DNA from: an uncultured Fibrobacter sp.
GTDB lineage: Bacteria; Fibrobacterota; Fibrobacteria; Fibrobacterales; Fibrobacteraceae
Direction of reading: 5' to 3'
Length of the DNA: 46,122 nucleotides
Assembly: GCA_946186895.1 (NCBI GenBank)
Contig: CAMHOW010000012.1
Location: 1-46,122 of the forward strand
The notes under the pieces are model-generated. The model was not told the origin of the DNA. It saw only the letters and a list, made by a program, of their open reading frames with translations, and did not search any database. The translations under genes were made by a program, and so were the position numbers. Every line of letters starts with the position of its first letter. Within the stretch, counting starts at the first letter, position 1. Of this stretch, positions 1 through 7,824 are shown in pieces.

Positions 1-78
1 AGAGGGATTCGAACCCTCGGTCCTGTGACAGACTCCGGATTTCGAGACCGGCCCAATCGACCACTCTGGCATCTCTCC
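1..78 (-). tRNA. tRNA-Ser(CGA), 3' end cut by the window edge
   Basis: Read on the minus strand the gene begins GGAGAGAT at 78. A D-arm follows, then an anticodon loop with CTCGAAA (anticodon CGA) flanked by CCGGT and TCCGG, a long class-II variable arm, and a T-arm GAGGG-TTCGAAT-CCCTC that ends at the window edge. The long variable arm and the CGA anticodon fit tRNA-Ser for UCG codons. Only one base of the 3' acceptor strand is inside the window. The pair closing the anticodon loop looks like a T-T mismatch. Confidence 0.9.
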
Positions 79-98
79 GAGGTTTGGGGTAATATAGA

Positions 99-127
99 AA
101 AATCCCGCAGCGTCTGCTACGGGATTT
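99..127 (-). terminator. Rho-independent terminator after the GH26 gene
   Basis: An inverted repeat AAAATCCCG / CGGGATTTT encloses a smaller CAG/CTG stem. Read on the minus strand it is followed by a T-rich run. It lies 20 bases past the GH26 stop and separates that gene from the downstream tRNA-Ser. Confidence 0.8.
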
Positions 128-146
128 TCGCTTTATTCAATCTTTT

Positions 147-2510
147 TTATCGGACAATGATCTTCTGGGTGGCGGTAACACCTGCACCCTTGGCCCGTAC
201 AATGTAGGACCCGCGTGCCATGCCCGAAAGGCTGAACTGGTGGGTTCCGGCAGAGAGTGCGCCCTTGTAAAGGCCCATCACACGGTTGCCCTGCAGGTCG
301 AACACGTCCAGCGAAACGCTTGCGGCACGGGCCGTGGTGAACGAGAGGCTGTTACCCTGGAGCGTCAGGGAGGCCCCGGCAGACATGGCAACAGACCCGA
401 TGGCGGTGTTGTTGCCCGAGCCGTTGTTCTGCTTGTTGGAGTTGCTGGATGCAGGATTGGTCTTAGAACTAGAAGATGTGGGGGTGCTTGCAGAGGGGTC
501 GGCAAGCTTTTCCATCATCTTGATGCCGGTGATGACCTTCTCGCTTCCGTCGGAGATGGCGAACAGGTCGGTCGTTTTGTCGAAGTTGGAAATAATCAGG
601 CCGTCGTCGGTAACCATTTCGTCGAACCCGATGTTCCCGCTGAATCCTTCGGCCGAAATGTTGAAGGCCACAGAGAACAGGTTGTCCAGGTCGATGGGGT
701 GTTCCTTCTCGTCTTTGCCCACGTAGGTGGTAATTTCGAATTCGCAGGTCTTGGAGCTGCCTTCCTCGATCCAGCAGCCGTCAGAGGTGGACTGTTCCCA
801 AGTCCACTCCTTGTCGGCGGAACCGTCCCTGACAAAGGCCAGTCCAATCCATACACCGCCGTTGGTGGCTCCGCTACCCTTGACGCTGATCTTCACGGAG
901 ATAGACTTGGAGCTTGTCAGGTCGGGCAGCTTCGTGTAGTTTATCAGGGCGCCGTCCTTGCCCAACTTGGAGAGGGAAACCTGCATCAGGTAGTTCTTGG
1001 AATTACCTGCGGCCTTGTCCTTGTCACCGTTGTACTTGGAAGTTTCAGTGGCCGTGTTGCAGGTCTTGGTTCCCGAATTCGCAACGCTGTAGCTAGCCCA
1101 GCCGGGCATCTTGTCCAGCGTGATGATGTTTTCGTTGGCGAGGTTGGCCTGCCACACACTGTTGGAGGTGGAATCGACATAGCCACCGTTCCAAGACTGG
1201 TACCAGGGCATCCACCAGCTCCATACGGCACCGTCGTTGTGCATGTTGGTCACATCGGGAATGGGTCCGTTTTCGGACAATGCCAATACCTTGTCGGTGC
1301 CGAATTTCAGCATCAGGTCGAAGAATGCGGAGGAGTTGCTGGTGTGGTTGTTTTTGGCGTTGTAAATATCAACGCCACGGACGTCGTAATAGGTGCTACC
1401 CGGATCCCAGCCGGTCATGTTGGCATCCTTGGGGTTGAACACCCATACCAGATTCTTTACGCCATTCTTGAAGACAAACCTTTCGTAAACCAAGCGGTAG
1501 AGGGCCGCAAACTGCGCCCCCGTATGGGTGCTCCACCAGAACCAAGCTCCGCCAGATTCATGCAGGGGGCGGAAGATGGCTGCAACGCCTGCATCCTGAA
1601 GTTCAAGCATGTAGCCGGCGACAAGGTCCATGTCGGCCACGAGGGTCTTGTATGCGGTGGACAGTGTATCCCAGGTGGTGGTGCCGGTCATGAAGGCTTC
1701 GGTGAAGTCGAATTCCGTATAGGTGTCGTGCGCTCCCTTTACGTAGAATTCTACTTCGTCACCTGGACGCCAATGCCACGTGATAGCGGGAATGCCGCCC
1801 TTTGTCCAGATGGACTTCGCGATATCGAGGGCCTTTTTGGTGTACTGCTTGTACCAGTCTCCGTTCTTGTTGGCCCCGGTGGCGTTCATCAGGTCAACGC
1901 CCACGAGGGCCGGGTACTTGCCGCCGGCGGTGAATACGGCTTGCACATCTTCGTGCTTGGTGGCATCACCCATGGTATAGTTGTCCATGTTTCCGGTCAT
2001 CACGCCGGAGATGGTCTTTTTGCCGAAGTTGTTGACCAGGAAGTTGTAAAGCTTCACGGCAGATGCCGTGGCGTCCTTTGTGGTGGGGGCGTTACAGAGG
2101 TCGAAGGAACCAACCTCGAAGGGCTTCACTTCAATGTAGTCGACCTGAATCCATCCCCAGCTTTTTGTGATGCCGATAGTATTGTTTCCGGCATTCAAAG
2201 AAATGATGGTGGAAACATCGATGAACGCTGTGCCTTTATCAAGGTGAAAGGAACCCACTTGGGTGCCGTTGACCGTAATGTTGTTGTCCTTTTCGCCATA
2301 GGGAGCAGCACTGTGTATTGTCAGGGTGTAGTTGCCTGCAGCCTCCGCAGTGACGTTTGCGAAGGTGATACTTCCTTCGTTCAGGTCCACATAGGTTCCC
2401 TTTTTGCTGGCATCGCCCCCTATGGTTGCTTCTTCAGCCTCGTACTTGGTGGCTCCTGCATAGGTTGCTGCGATAAGCCCGAGGGCCATCATTGTTGTCT
2501 TGATAGTCAT
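147..2510 (-). CDS. Secreted GH26 beta-mannanase with N-terminal CBM and C-terminal sorting domain
   Basis: Endo-mannanase-type hydrolase of about 787 residues. Order of parts: signal peptide (about 1-20); a CBM35/CBM6-like beta-sandwich (about 22-130); a GH26 catalytic barrel (about 145-480) with the acid/base Glu318 in RPLHESGGAW and the nucleophile Glu413 in LSENGP; a second beta-sandwich (about 485-660); a Ser/Asn linker; and a C-terminal 85-residue domain ending in GSYIVRAKGAG...KIIVR, typical of type IX secretion sorting tails. The ATG at 2510 is preferred because AGAGGA sits 6 bases upstream; the open frame extends to a TTG at 2516 that would have no spacing. It lies beside a GH5 lipoprotein on the same strand, but a strong terminator between them argues for separate transcripts. 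Family call is firm; exact mannan substrate (galacto- or glucomannan) is inferred. Confidence 0.9.
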   Translation of the reverse strand: MTIKTTMMALGLIAATYAGATKYEAEEATIGGDASKKGTYVDLNEGSITFANVTAEAAGNYTLTIHSAAPYGEKDNNITVNGTQVGSFHLDKGTAFIDVSTIISLNAGNNTIGITKSWGWIQVDYIEVKPFEVGSFDLCNAPTTKDATASAVKLYNFLVNNFGKKTISGVMTGNMDNYTMGDATKHEDVQAVFTAGGKYPALVGVDLMNATGANKNGDWYKQYTKKALDIAKSIWTKGGIPAITWHWRPGDEVEFYVKGAHDTYTEFDFTEAFMTGTTTWDTLSTAYKTLVADMDLVAGYMLELQDAGVAAIFRPLHESGGAWFWWSTHTGAQFAALYRLVYERFVFKNGVKNLVWVFNPKDANMTGWDPGSTYYDVRGVDIYNAKNNHTSNSSAFFDLMLKFGTDKVLALSENGPIPDVTNMHNDGAVWSWWMPWYQSWNGGYVDSTSNSVWQANLANENIITLDKMPGWASYSVANSGTKTCNTATETSKYNGDKDKAAGNSKNYLMQVSLSKLGKDGALINYTKLPDLTSSKSISVKISVKGSGATNGGVWIGLAFVRDGSADKEWTWEQSTSDGCWIEEGSSKTCEFEITTYVGKDEKEHPIDLDNLFSVAFNISAEGFSGNIGFDEMVTDDGLIISNFDKTTDLFAISDGSEKVITGIKMMEKLADPSASTPTSSSSKTNPASSNSNKQNNGSGNNTAIGSVAMSAGASLTLQGNSLSFTTARAASVSLDVFDLQGNRVMGLYKGALSAGTHQFSLSGMARGSYIVRAKGAGVTATQKIIVR

Positions 2511-2527
2511 ACCCAATCCTCTTTTTG

Positions 2528-2533
2528 ATTATA
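2528..2533 (-). promoter_or_regulatory. Putative -10 box for the GH26 gene
   Basis: TATAAT on the minus strand, 17 bases before the GH26 ATG, between the GH5 terminator and the ribosome-binding site. Single-motif evidence only. Confidence 0.4.
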
Positions 2534-2546
2534 GCGTCAAAATAAA

Positions 2547-2575
2547 AAAGATTCCCGTTATTGTCGGGAATCTTT
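2547..2575 (-). terminator. Rho-independent terminator after the GH5 gene
   Basis: Perfect 11-base inverted repeat AAAGATTCCCG / CGGGAATCTTT with a 7-base loop; on the minus strand it runs into TTTTTTATT. It starts 16 bases past the GH5 stop, so GH5 transcription probably ends before the GH26 gene. Confidence 0.85.
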
Positions 2576-2590
2576 GAAAAAAATGCTTGA

Positions 2591-4390
2591 TTACGGCTCG
2601 TAAACGTAGTTTTCGTTGTTGAACACCACCTTGATTTCGGGAATCATTTCTTCGGTGTTGTTGGCCGAGCGTCCAAAGGCGTCGTACTTGTCGGCGTTGA
2701 AGTCGAACATGGTAATGGAACCTGCCTGAATATTGTCATACAGGATTGTACCCTTGTACCCCTTGGCGTAGTTTGCGATAATCGTGCTCAATACATCGTT
2801 TCGGCCTTCGATAGAGGAGATGTCGAACACGCAGGTTTTCTTTGCCTTTGCGGCGACTTCACATTTGCCGGGGACTTCAGTCCACTTCCAGCCCGTAAGC
2901 TTGAATATCAGATTCAATTCGGCTGCGGCACTTCCGTTATTCTTGACTTCAAAAGAAAGAGCCTCTGCGTCGCCCAGGTCAAAGTCCTTCTGGTATTCAA
3001 TCTGGGCGTTGTCGGCTCCGTAGGTCACGGCCATCATGCCGTTACCGGTGGCTTCCTCGATGGTCACGTTCTTGATCTTGATGCTCTCCATTTCTGTGGA
3101 GAAGAGAGACTTCATGGCCTTGAGGGCGGGCTCGATGGTGTAGGTGTAGCCACCGAACTGGGATTCTGTCTTGTCACCGATATACTGCCAGGCAAGGGCG
3201 CCTGCGTAACCACCGTCAAAGGCCTTGCGGTAGCATTCTTCGGTAGAAATTTCCGTCTTTGCGGCCATGCTAGAGGTGTAGGTGTCGCCCTTCCAGCCAC
3301 TGGCCGGGAATTCGCCGATAATCATGGGCTTGCTGTCGTAGCCATAGGTAGAGGCCATCTGAGCGGCCGTGTTCACAAAGGGAGAAACAGCGTCATCCTG
3401 GTAGTAGGGGTAGTAGTGGGTCTGGAAAAAGTCCAGGGTACCGTTGGCTTCGCCACCGGCCTTGATCAGTTCCGCATCGTTCCACCAGCTTTGGTACTTG
3501 ATATTTACGCTGCCGGTAGAAACCAGGAATCCCTTGTCTATGTTGTGGATGGCGGCAGCCACCTTGTTGGTGAACTTCTGGATTTTTTCCTTGTCCATCT
3601 TCTTGGTGGTCCAGCCTACGGTGGTCATACCTTCGGGTTCGTTGAACACTTCCCAGGTCATGAGTGCCTTGTGGAAACCGATAGACTTGACTACGGGCTC
3701 CAAGACGTTCTTGATAAACGCTTCCGTTCCGTCGTCCTCGAACAGCTTGGTGTTTGCATCGATATCCAACTTCTCGCTGTAAAGACCCCACTGGTTCGGT
3801 TCCATCAGGTTGTGGCTGAACAAGCACATGGAGACCATCACTCCGTATTCCTCGGCGATGTCCAGGGCCTTCTTCATGTTGGCGATGGTGTTTTCTTTGA
3901 GCCCGGTAACCAGGTGGGTGGTCTGGTCGATGGTGGGGCTCTGGCTCATGTTGTTGAAGAGCCACCAGCGGATTGCGTTACCACCTGCGGCACGGGTTCC
4001 TTCCACAGCCTTGCGCCAGGCGTTTTCGTTCAGCGGAGAGTCGCCCACGTCGGAGTTGTAGTCGCTCCAGGCCAGGTTCGTGCCCGAGAAGAAGATTTTC
4101 TTGCCGTTGAGCATGAGGTCGGTGCCGCTAACTGTCAGCACGGGGCTTCCCAGGTTAGCTGGGGTGTTGCTGGCCGATGATGTGTTTGTGGCGCCCGAGG
4201 AGTTCGTAGTAGAACCAGAAGATCCGGGATTGTTGGAATCGGCGGAGCCTTCGGTTGCAGAGGATTCTATGGTTTCGTCTGGCCCGGTTGTGCCGCTAGA
4301 GGAATCGTCACCGCAGGCCGTGAAGAACAGCGAGAAAGAGACTGCCACGCAACTAAGAGTGCTGGCAATGACATGTTTCTTAAAATTCAT
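2591..4390 (-). CDS. GH5-family glycanase lipoprotein (probable mannanase)
   Basis: 599 residues. A lipoprotein signal ends in LFFTAC, lipidated Cys26, followed by a low-complexity Ser/Thr/Asn linker to about 80. The GH5 barrel spans about 85-430: Arg141, the acid/base Glu251 in WEVFNEPEG, HYYPYY near 325, and the nucleophile Glu360 in IIGEFP. A C-terminal beta-sandwich (about 435-599) resembles a carbohydrate-binding module. The barrel is most like mannan-active GH5 subfamilies (GH5_7 type), but the subfamily cannot be fixed by eye. ATG at 4390 has AAGGAG 8 bases upstream. A TATTTTGG box at 4413-4420 (minus) is a plausible -7 element. Unlike the neighbouring GH26 enzyme it is lipid-anchored and lacks a sorting tail, so the pair probably acts at different places on the cell surface. 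Confidence 0.88.
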   Translation of the reverse strand: MNFKKHVIASTLSCVAVSFSLFFTACGDDSSSGTTGPDETIESSATEGSADSNNPGSSGSTTNSSGATNTSSASNTPANLGSPVLTVSGTDLMLNGKKIFFSGTNLAWSDYNSDVGDSPLNENAWRKAVEGTRAAGGNAIRWWLFNNMSQSPTIDQTTHLVTGLKENTIANMKKALDIAEEYGVMVSMCLFSHNLMEPNQWGLYSEKLDIDANTKLFEDDGTEAFIKNVLEPVVKSIGFHKALMTWEVFNEPEGMTTVGWTTKKMDKEKIQKFTNKVAAAIHNIDKGFLVSTGSVNIKYQSWWNDAELIKAGGEANGTLDFFQTHYYPYYQDDAVSPFVNTAAQMASTYGYDSKPMIIGEFPASGWKGDTYTSSMAAKTEISTEECYRKAFDGGYAGALAWQYIGDKTESQFGGYTYTIEPALKAMKSLFSTEMESIKIKNVTIEEATGNGMMAVTYGADNAQIEYQKDFDLGDAEALSFEVKNNGSAAAELNLIFKLTGWKWTEVPGKCEVAAKAKKTCVFDISSIEGRNDVLSTIIANYAKGYKGTILYDNIQAGSITMFDFNADKYDAFGRSANNTEEMIPEIKVVFNNENYVYEP

Positions 4391-4463
4391 GTAAAGAACT
4401 CCTTATTTGAATCCAAAATACATAAAAATGGGCGAAAACGGGGGTTTTTAAGATATATGTATT

Positions 4464-5465
4464 TTATTTCTTCTGAAATTTGGCCCCGAATGCGAAATTT
4501 CGTGTTTTTTCGGGGGGTATTTCTATCAGCCCGCGGTGGTGGTTCAGGGCGTCGGGCTCCGATGTCATGGGCTCGATGGCGATGCTTGCACGGGTGGGTG
4601 GCGTGTAAATCTGGATGGCGTTGTACTGCTCGGCACCGGCCTGCTGCCAGATGTTCAGTGTGCCAGTTTTACCCTCGAGGAGGATATGTGCTTCGGTTGG
4701 AGCCGTTGCGGTCGAAAATTCTTCACCTAGGCAGAAACAGTCGTTGATGAACTCGTCGCCGATGGTGCGGCCGCCTACAAAGCGGGTGTCGTCCTGGAAA
4801 TTTCCGGTGGGAAGATCTGCCTTGTCCAAAAGGGCGAGCTTGCTTTTAGGAAGGGTCATCTTCAGGTTGTCCACCGTTTCGCCCAGGCTGTAGTAGGGGT
4901 GCCAACCTTCGGAATAGGGCATGGTGGTGTTCCCTGTGTTCTGCACGGAGGATTCTACGGAATAGGTCTCTCCTGTAAATGTTATTTTGTTTGTAACCTT
5001 GAAGGGGAAGGGGAATCCGGCGAAGGCGCCCGGCCAGTCGCAGCTGAAAATGGCGGTGCAGCTTTCGGAGTCGCTCTCGAAACTTTCGAATTTCCATTCC
5101 TTGTTTTGCAAGAACCCGTGGAGTGCGTGGGGTGCCCAGTTTACGTTGTTGACCAGGGCGTAGGTGTTGCCGTTCCAGGTGAACTTGGCATAGGCCGTAC
5201 GGCCGGGGAAGGGGGCAAGTCGGCAACCGGCGTTGGTGTCGGGGCCAAGCTTGTAGATGTCGTCACCGACCCGATAACCGAAGAGAAGATCCAGAAGTTG
5301 CGGGTTGTCGGACTGCGAGTTCGTAGAACTGCCTGTAGGAACGCGCCAGGCGTTGAGTCCGGCACCGTAGCCGCTCAGAATCTCCAGTTCGGCGCCGTCG
5401 TCTCGCTGGAGGACGTAACATTGGACAGTACCGAGGGGACGAGAAATAATCGAGAATTTGCTCAT
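4464..5465 (-). CDS. Aldose 1-epimerase (galactose mutarotase-like)
   Basis: 333 residues, no signal peptide, so cytoplasmic. It interconverts alpha and beta anomers of aldoses. Family landmarks: R82 in NAGCRLAPFPGR, His116 in HALHGF, His189 in SEGWHPYY (the catalytic His pair), and Glu298 in IAIEPMTSEPDALN (the catalytic base). The ATG at 5465 has no Shine-Dalgarno but has TACATTTT 7 bases before it, suggesting a near-leaderless transcript. It follows the two mannanases on the same strand and probably handles sugars released by them. It is divergent from mnmE; the 93-base gap carries both promoters and a repeat. Confidence 0.88.
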   Translation of the reverse strand: MSKFSIISRPLGTVQCYVLQRDDGAELEILSGYGAGLNAWRVPTGSSTNSQSDNPQLLDLLFGYRVGDDIYKLGPDTNAGCRLAPFPGRTAYAKFTWNGNTYALVNNVNWAPHALHGFLQNKEWKFESFESDSESCTAIFSCDWPGAFAGFPFPFKVTNKITFTGETYSVESSVQNTGNTTMPYSEGWHPYYSLGETVDNLKMTLPKSKLALLDKADLPTGNFQDDTRFVGGRTIGDEFINDCFCLGEEFSTATAPTEAHILLEGKTGTLNIWQQAGAEQYNAIQIYTPPTRASIAIEPMTSEPDALNHHRGLIEIPPEKTRNFAFGAKFQKK

Positions 5466-5470
5466 AACAG

Positions 5471-5478
5471 AAAATGTA
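5471..5478 (-). promoter_or_regulatory. TACATTTT -7/-10-like box for the aldose epimerase gene
   Basis: The box ends a few bases before the ATG at 5465 (7 bases after TACATT). No ribosome-binding site is visible. Same arrangement as seen before several other genes here. Confidence 0.45.
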
Positions 5479-5480
5479 GG

Positions 5481-5532
5481 AACTTAGAGCCAAGAACTTA
5501 GAGTCTAGATGGCGGATCAAACGTCATTCCGG
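5481..5532. repeat. Short repeats in the epimerase/mnmE divergent gap
   Basis: AACTTAGAG occurs twice (5481-5489 and 5495-5503), followed by CTAGATGGCGG at 5505 and GTCATTCCGG at 5523. The latter two are arms of the palindromic repeats found elsewhere in the window, here without their partner arms. Confidence 0.65.
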
Positions 5533-5545
5533 CCTTCTTCTTTTC

Positions 5546-5553
5546 TATTATTG
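5546..5553 (+). promoter_or_regulatory. TATTATTG -7/-10-like box for mnmE
   Basis: TATTAT ends 7 bases before the mnmE ATG at 5559; no Shine-Dalgarno is visible in the gap. Confidence 0.4.
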
Positions 5554-5558
5554 AATGT

Positions 5559-6968
5559 ATGGACCCAAGAACCATTGTCGCTCCCATGACTCCCGCCGGA
5601 GTCAGTGCCGTTGCCGCCATCCGTGTGAGCGGCCCTCAGGTGTGCGATGTGGTTTTGGCCTTGTTCGGTGAAAAGGCGGCTGCCCATTTGGAGCCTCGTC
5701 GGGCAAGCCTCGGTACGGCACGTGACCCCAAGACGGGGGAGACTGTCGACAGCCTGCTGTACCTGTTTTTCGAGGGCCCCAATTCTTACACTGGCGAGGA
5801 CACGCTGGAGCTTTACCCTCATGGGAACCCGCTTATCGTGCGGGAGCTGATTCAGGCTATCCGCAAGGTAGAAGGCGTTCGGCTTGCTGAACCTGGGGAG
5901 TTTACCCGCAGGGCCTTTTTGAACGGCAAGATGGACCTGGTACAGGCGGAATCTGTGGCCGACGTGATTCACAGCGCGAACCGCGCCGAGTTGAAAAACG
6001 CACACCGCCTGCTTTCGGGGGCCCTTTCCCAGAAGATTCAGGAATTGAACGAACAGGTGAAGGACATGTCTGCCCGCCTAGAGCTAGACGTAGACTTTGC
6101 CGAAGAAGAGGCCGACCCGGATTACGATTCCTGGCGAAAGCGGATCGTGGCCATCGGCGAAAAGATTTCAGAAATCCTCCAGAGTTTCCGTGGCAAAGAA
6201 AACCTGAGCCGCCTCCCGCTGGTAGTGCTCTACGGAGCCCCAAACGCGGGCAAGTCCAGCCTGGTAAACGCCCTCCTGGGCGAAGACCGGATTTTGGTGA
6301 GCAACATCCCGGGAACTACCCGCGACTTCGTGGAGGTTCGCCTGTTCTTGCCGGGCGGAGAGATTCGTCTGGTGGATACCGCAGGCATTGCGGACCAGGC
6401 TACCGATTCTCTGGACGCCTTGAGCATGGAAAAGAGCAAGGCTATTCTGAAGGAAGCGGACTTGAAGATTCACGTGGTGGATGGGACGGATGCTAGATGG
6501 CGGGTCAAGCCCGCCATGACGCAGAATTGTGTCATTCTGAGTCCCGAAAACGAGTTCGGGATAAACAAGTCAAAGGATCTCAGTGCGGATTTCACCGTCA
6601 TCAGCAAGTGCGACTTGTTAGATGGTGGCTCTGGGGCCGCCATGACGTTGCCGGAGAACAGTCTTTCGGTTTCCTCCAAGACCGGCGAGGGCCTTGCCGA
6701 ACTCAAGAGGCTTATAAATGACGCCGTCTTTACGGAAAGTCGCGACACAGAAGACCTTTGGATTACCAGCGAACGGGAACGGGCCTGCCTCGCCGAAGCC
6801 TTCGAGGGCGTAAAGCGTTCCCTGGACCTGCTTCAGAATAGGCCTGCCGTGGAACTTTTAGCCTTCGAGATGCAGCTGGTGCGTCGCTCCCTCCAGAGCA
6901 TCGTTGGTGAAATTTCGTCCGAAGATATTTTACAGTCTATTTTTGCGGGGTTCTGCATTGGAAAGTAG
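5559..6968 (+). CDS. mnmE: tRNA modification GTPase MnmE (TrmE)
   Basis: 469 residues. With MnmG it makes the 5-carboxymethylaminomethyl group on U34 of certain tRNAs. The N-terminal tetrahydrofolate-binding domain (about 1-118) begins with TIVAPMTPAGVSAVAAIRVSG. A helical domain follows. The G domain carries G1 GAPNAGKS (226-233), G2 PGTTRD (251-256) and G3 DTAG (273-276). The end is the FCIGK motif (465-469) with the catalytic Cys. Odd points: G4 is SKCD (349-352) instead of the usual NKxD, and residues about 312-344 and 354-364, flanking G4, are encoded by copies of the palindromic repeats found between genes in this window. Total length is close to the usual 450-460, so the repeats seem to have replaced rather than simply lengthened the loop. 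Essential motifs are intact, so it is probably functional. Confidence 0.95.
   Translation: MDPRTIVAPMTPAGVSAVAAIRVSGPQVCDVVLALFGEKAAAHLEPRRASLGTARDPKTGETVDSLLYLFFEGPNSYTGEDTLELYPHGNPLIVRELIQAIRKVEGVRLAEPGEFTRRAFLNGKMDLVQAESVADVIHSANRAELKNAHRLLSGALSQKIQELNEQVKDMSARLELDVDFAEEEADPDYDSWRKRIVAIGEKISEILQSFRGKENLSRLPLVVLYGAPNAGKSSLVNALLGEDRILVSNIPGTTRDFVEVRLFLPGGEIRLVDTAGIADQATDSLDALSMEKSKAILKEADLKIHVVDGTDARWRVKPAMTQNCVILSPENEFGINKSKDLSADFTVISKCDLLDGGSGAAMTLPENSLSVSSKTGEGLAELKRLINDAVFTESRDTEDLWITSERERACLAEAFEGVKRSLDLLQNRPAVELLAFEMQLVRRSLQSIVGEISSEDILQSIFAGFCIGK
6493..6521 (+). repeat. Palindromic repeat inside mnmE, copy 1
   Basis: CTAGATGGCGGG-tcaag-CCCGCCATGACG, with 7-base perfect arms TGGCGGG/CCCGCCA (6498-6504, 6510-6516). 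The same element lies between genes at 9726-9754 and 37871-37900. Here it is read in frame as part of the MnmE G domain. Confidence 0.85.
6531..6592 (+). repeat. Second repeat type inside mnmE
   Basis: Begins GTCATTCTGAG, contains the hairpin CCCGAA...TTCGGG (6543-6560), and continues to AGGATCTCAG. It resembles the GTCATTCC...GGAATCT elements at 9626, 40603 and 44733. It is read in frame, directly before the G4 motif. Confidence 0.6.
6618..6649 (+). repeat. Palindromic repeat inside mnmE, copy 2
   Basis: TTAGATGGTGGC-tctggg-GCCGCCATGACG: the same element as at 6493 but with one G-T pair in the stem. In frame, it encodes residues just after G4. Confidence 0.8.
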
Positions 6969-7824
6969 CACGCTCAGCTTAGTCGGTGTCCTTATTGGAA
7001 TCTTTGCCTTCGGAACCTACATGGTCCCGCTGAAAAAGTTTCCGGCCTATTCCTCTTGGTCTTATTTGGCGTTCATGTCTATCGGCGCTTTCCTCTGCTC
7101 CGTGGGCATTACCTGCGTCACGGGGCAGTTCAACTTTCACCCTGTAGGCATCGGTTGTGGCCTGCTTTGGGTACTTGGCGGAGCCCTGTGTTTCTGGGCG
7201 GTTCAGGCTGAGGCAGACCTTGCGGGAACAGGGCTGCGCTCTATGAGCGTGAGTATTTTGCTGTCGTTCTTTAGCGGTGTGGTCATTTTCCGTGAACAGA
7301 CCTTGCTGTACTATTCTATTCCGGCCATCGCCTGCATGATTATCGGCATCTGGATTCCCGCCAGTAAGAAAAAGTCCATCTGGAAAAACTGGCGTTCCCT
7401 GATGTCGGGTGCTGTCTTTGGAACCTACCTGATTCCCTTCAAGTTTAGCGGCATGGGCGACATGGAATTCCTGTTCCCCTTCTCTTTTGGCGTATGCGTC
7501 GGAAGCCTTGTACTTGTTGGCCTGGTGACGTTCCGCCGTCATAAAGACATTAAGCATTCTATGATTGCGCCGACCCTTATTTCTATAGGTTCGGGTGTCA
7601 TGTGGATGTTCGGTACCCTGGCCATTTTCTGGACCATTGCCGACGATGGCATGTTCGGTTATGCGGTGGGTTACCCGCTGTTGCAACTGAATCTGGTGGT
7701 GAACCAGCTTTGGGGTGTGTTCGTGTTCGGTGAATACGCTTCAAGAGGCGGGCGTATTAAGCTCGCCATGTCTACCGTCGTCATCTTGATTGGGGCGGTG
7801 TTGCTGACCCTGTCTAAAATGTAG
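6958..7824 (+). CDS. GlcU/RhaT-like sugar permease of the drug/metabolite transporter superfamily
   Basis: Multi-spanning inner-membrane protein, 288 residues from the TTG at 6958, with about ten hydrophobic helices and few charged loops. The repeated TYMVPLKKF (near residue 20) and TYLIPFKFS (near 158) mark the internal duplication of the GlcU/GRP sugar-uptake type. The TTG is chosen because it gives a natural N-terminus (MESSTLSLVG), GCGGGG lies 7 bases upstream, and it overlaps the mnmE end by 11 bases as in translational coupling; the open frame runs further back inside mnmE but would add a polar, non-membrane segment. Substrate unknown; glucose or another monosaccharide is the family expectation. 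Its 3' end overlaps the convergent gene by 11 bases. Confidence 0.75.
   Translation: MESSTLSLVGVLIGIFAFGTYMVPLKKFPAYSSWSYLAFMSIGAFLCSVGITCVTGQFNFHPVGIGCGLLWVLGGALCFWAVQAEADLAGTGLRSMSVSILLSFFSGVVIFREQTLLYYSIPAIACMIIGIWIPASKKKSIWKNWRSLMSGAVFGTYLIPFKFSGMGDMEFLFPFSFGVCVGSLVLVGLVTFRRHKDIKHSMIAPTLISIGSGVMWMFGTLAIFWTIADDGMFGYAVGYPLLQLNLVVNQLWGVFVFGEYASRGGRIKLAMSTVVILIGAVLLTLSKM

Noticed and set aside
240..2528. A 762-codon plus-strand open frame opposite the GH26 gene
   Set aside because: It is antisense to a well-supported mannanase gene, has no recognisable domain, and reflects codon bias of the minus strand.
6904..6957. Upstream extension of the sugar permease into mnmE
   Set aside because: The added residues are polar, lie wholly in another frame of mnmE, and have no ribosome-binding site; the TTG at 6958 gives a normal membrane-protein start.
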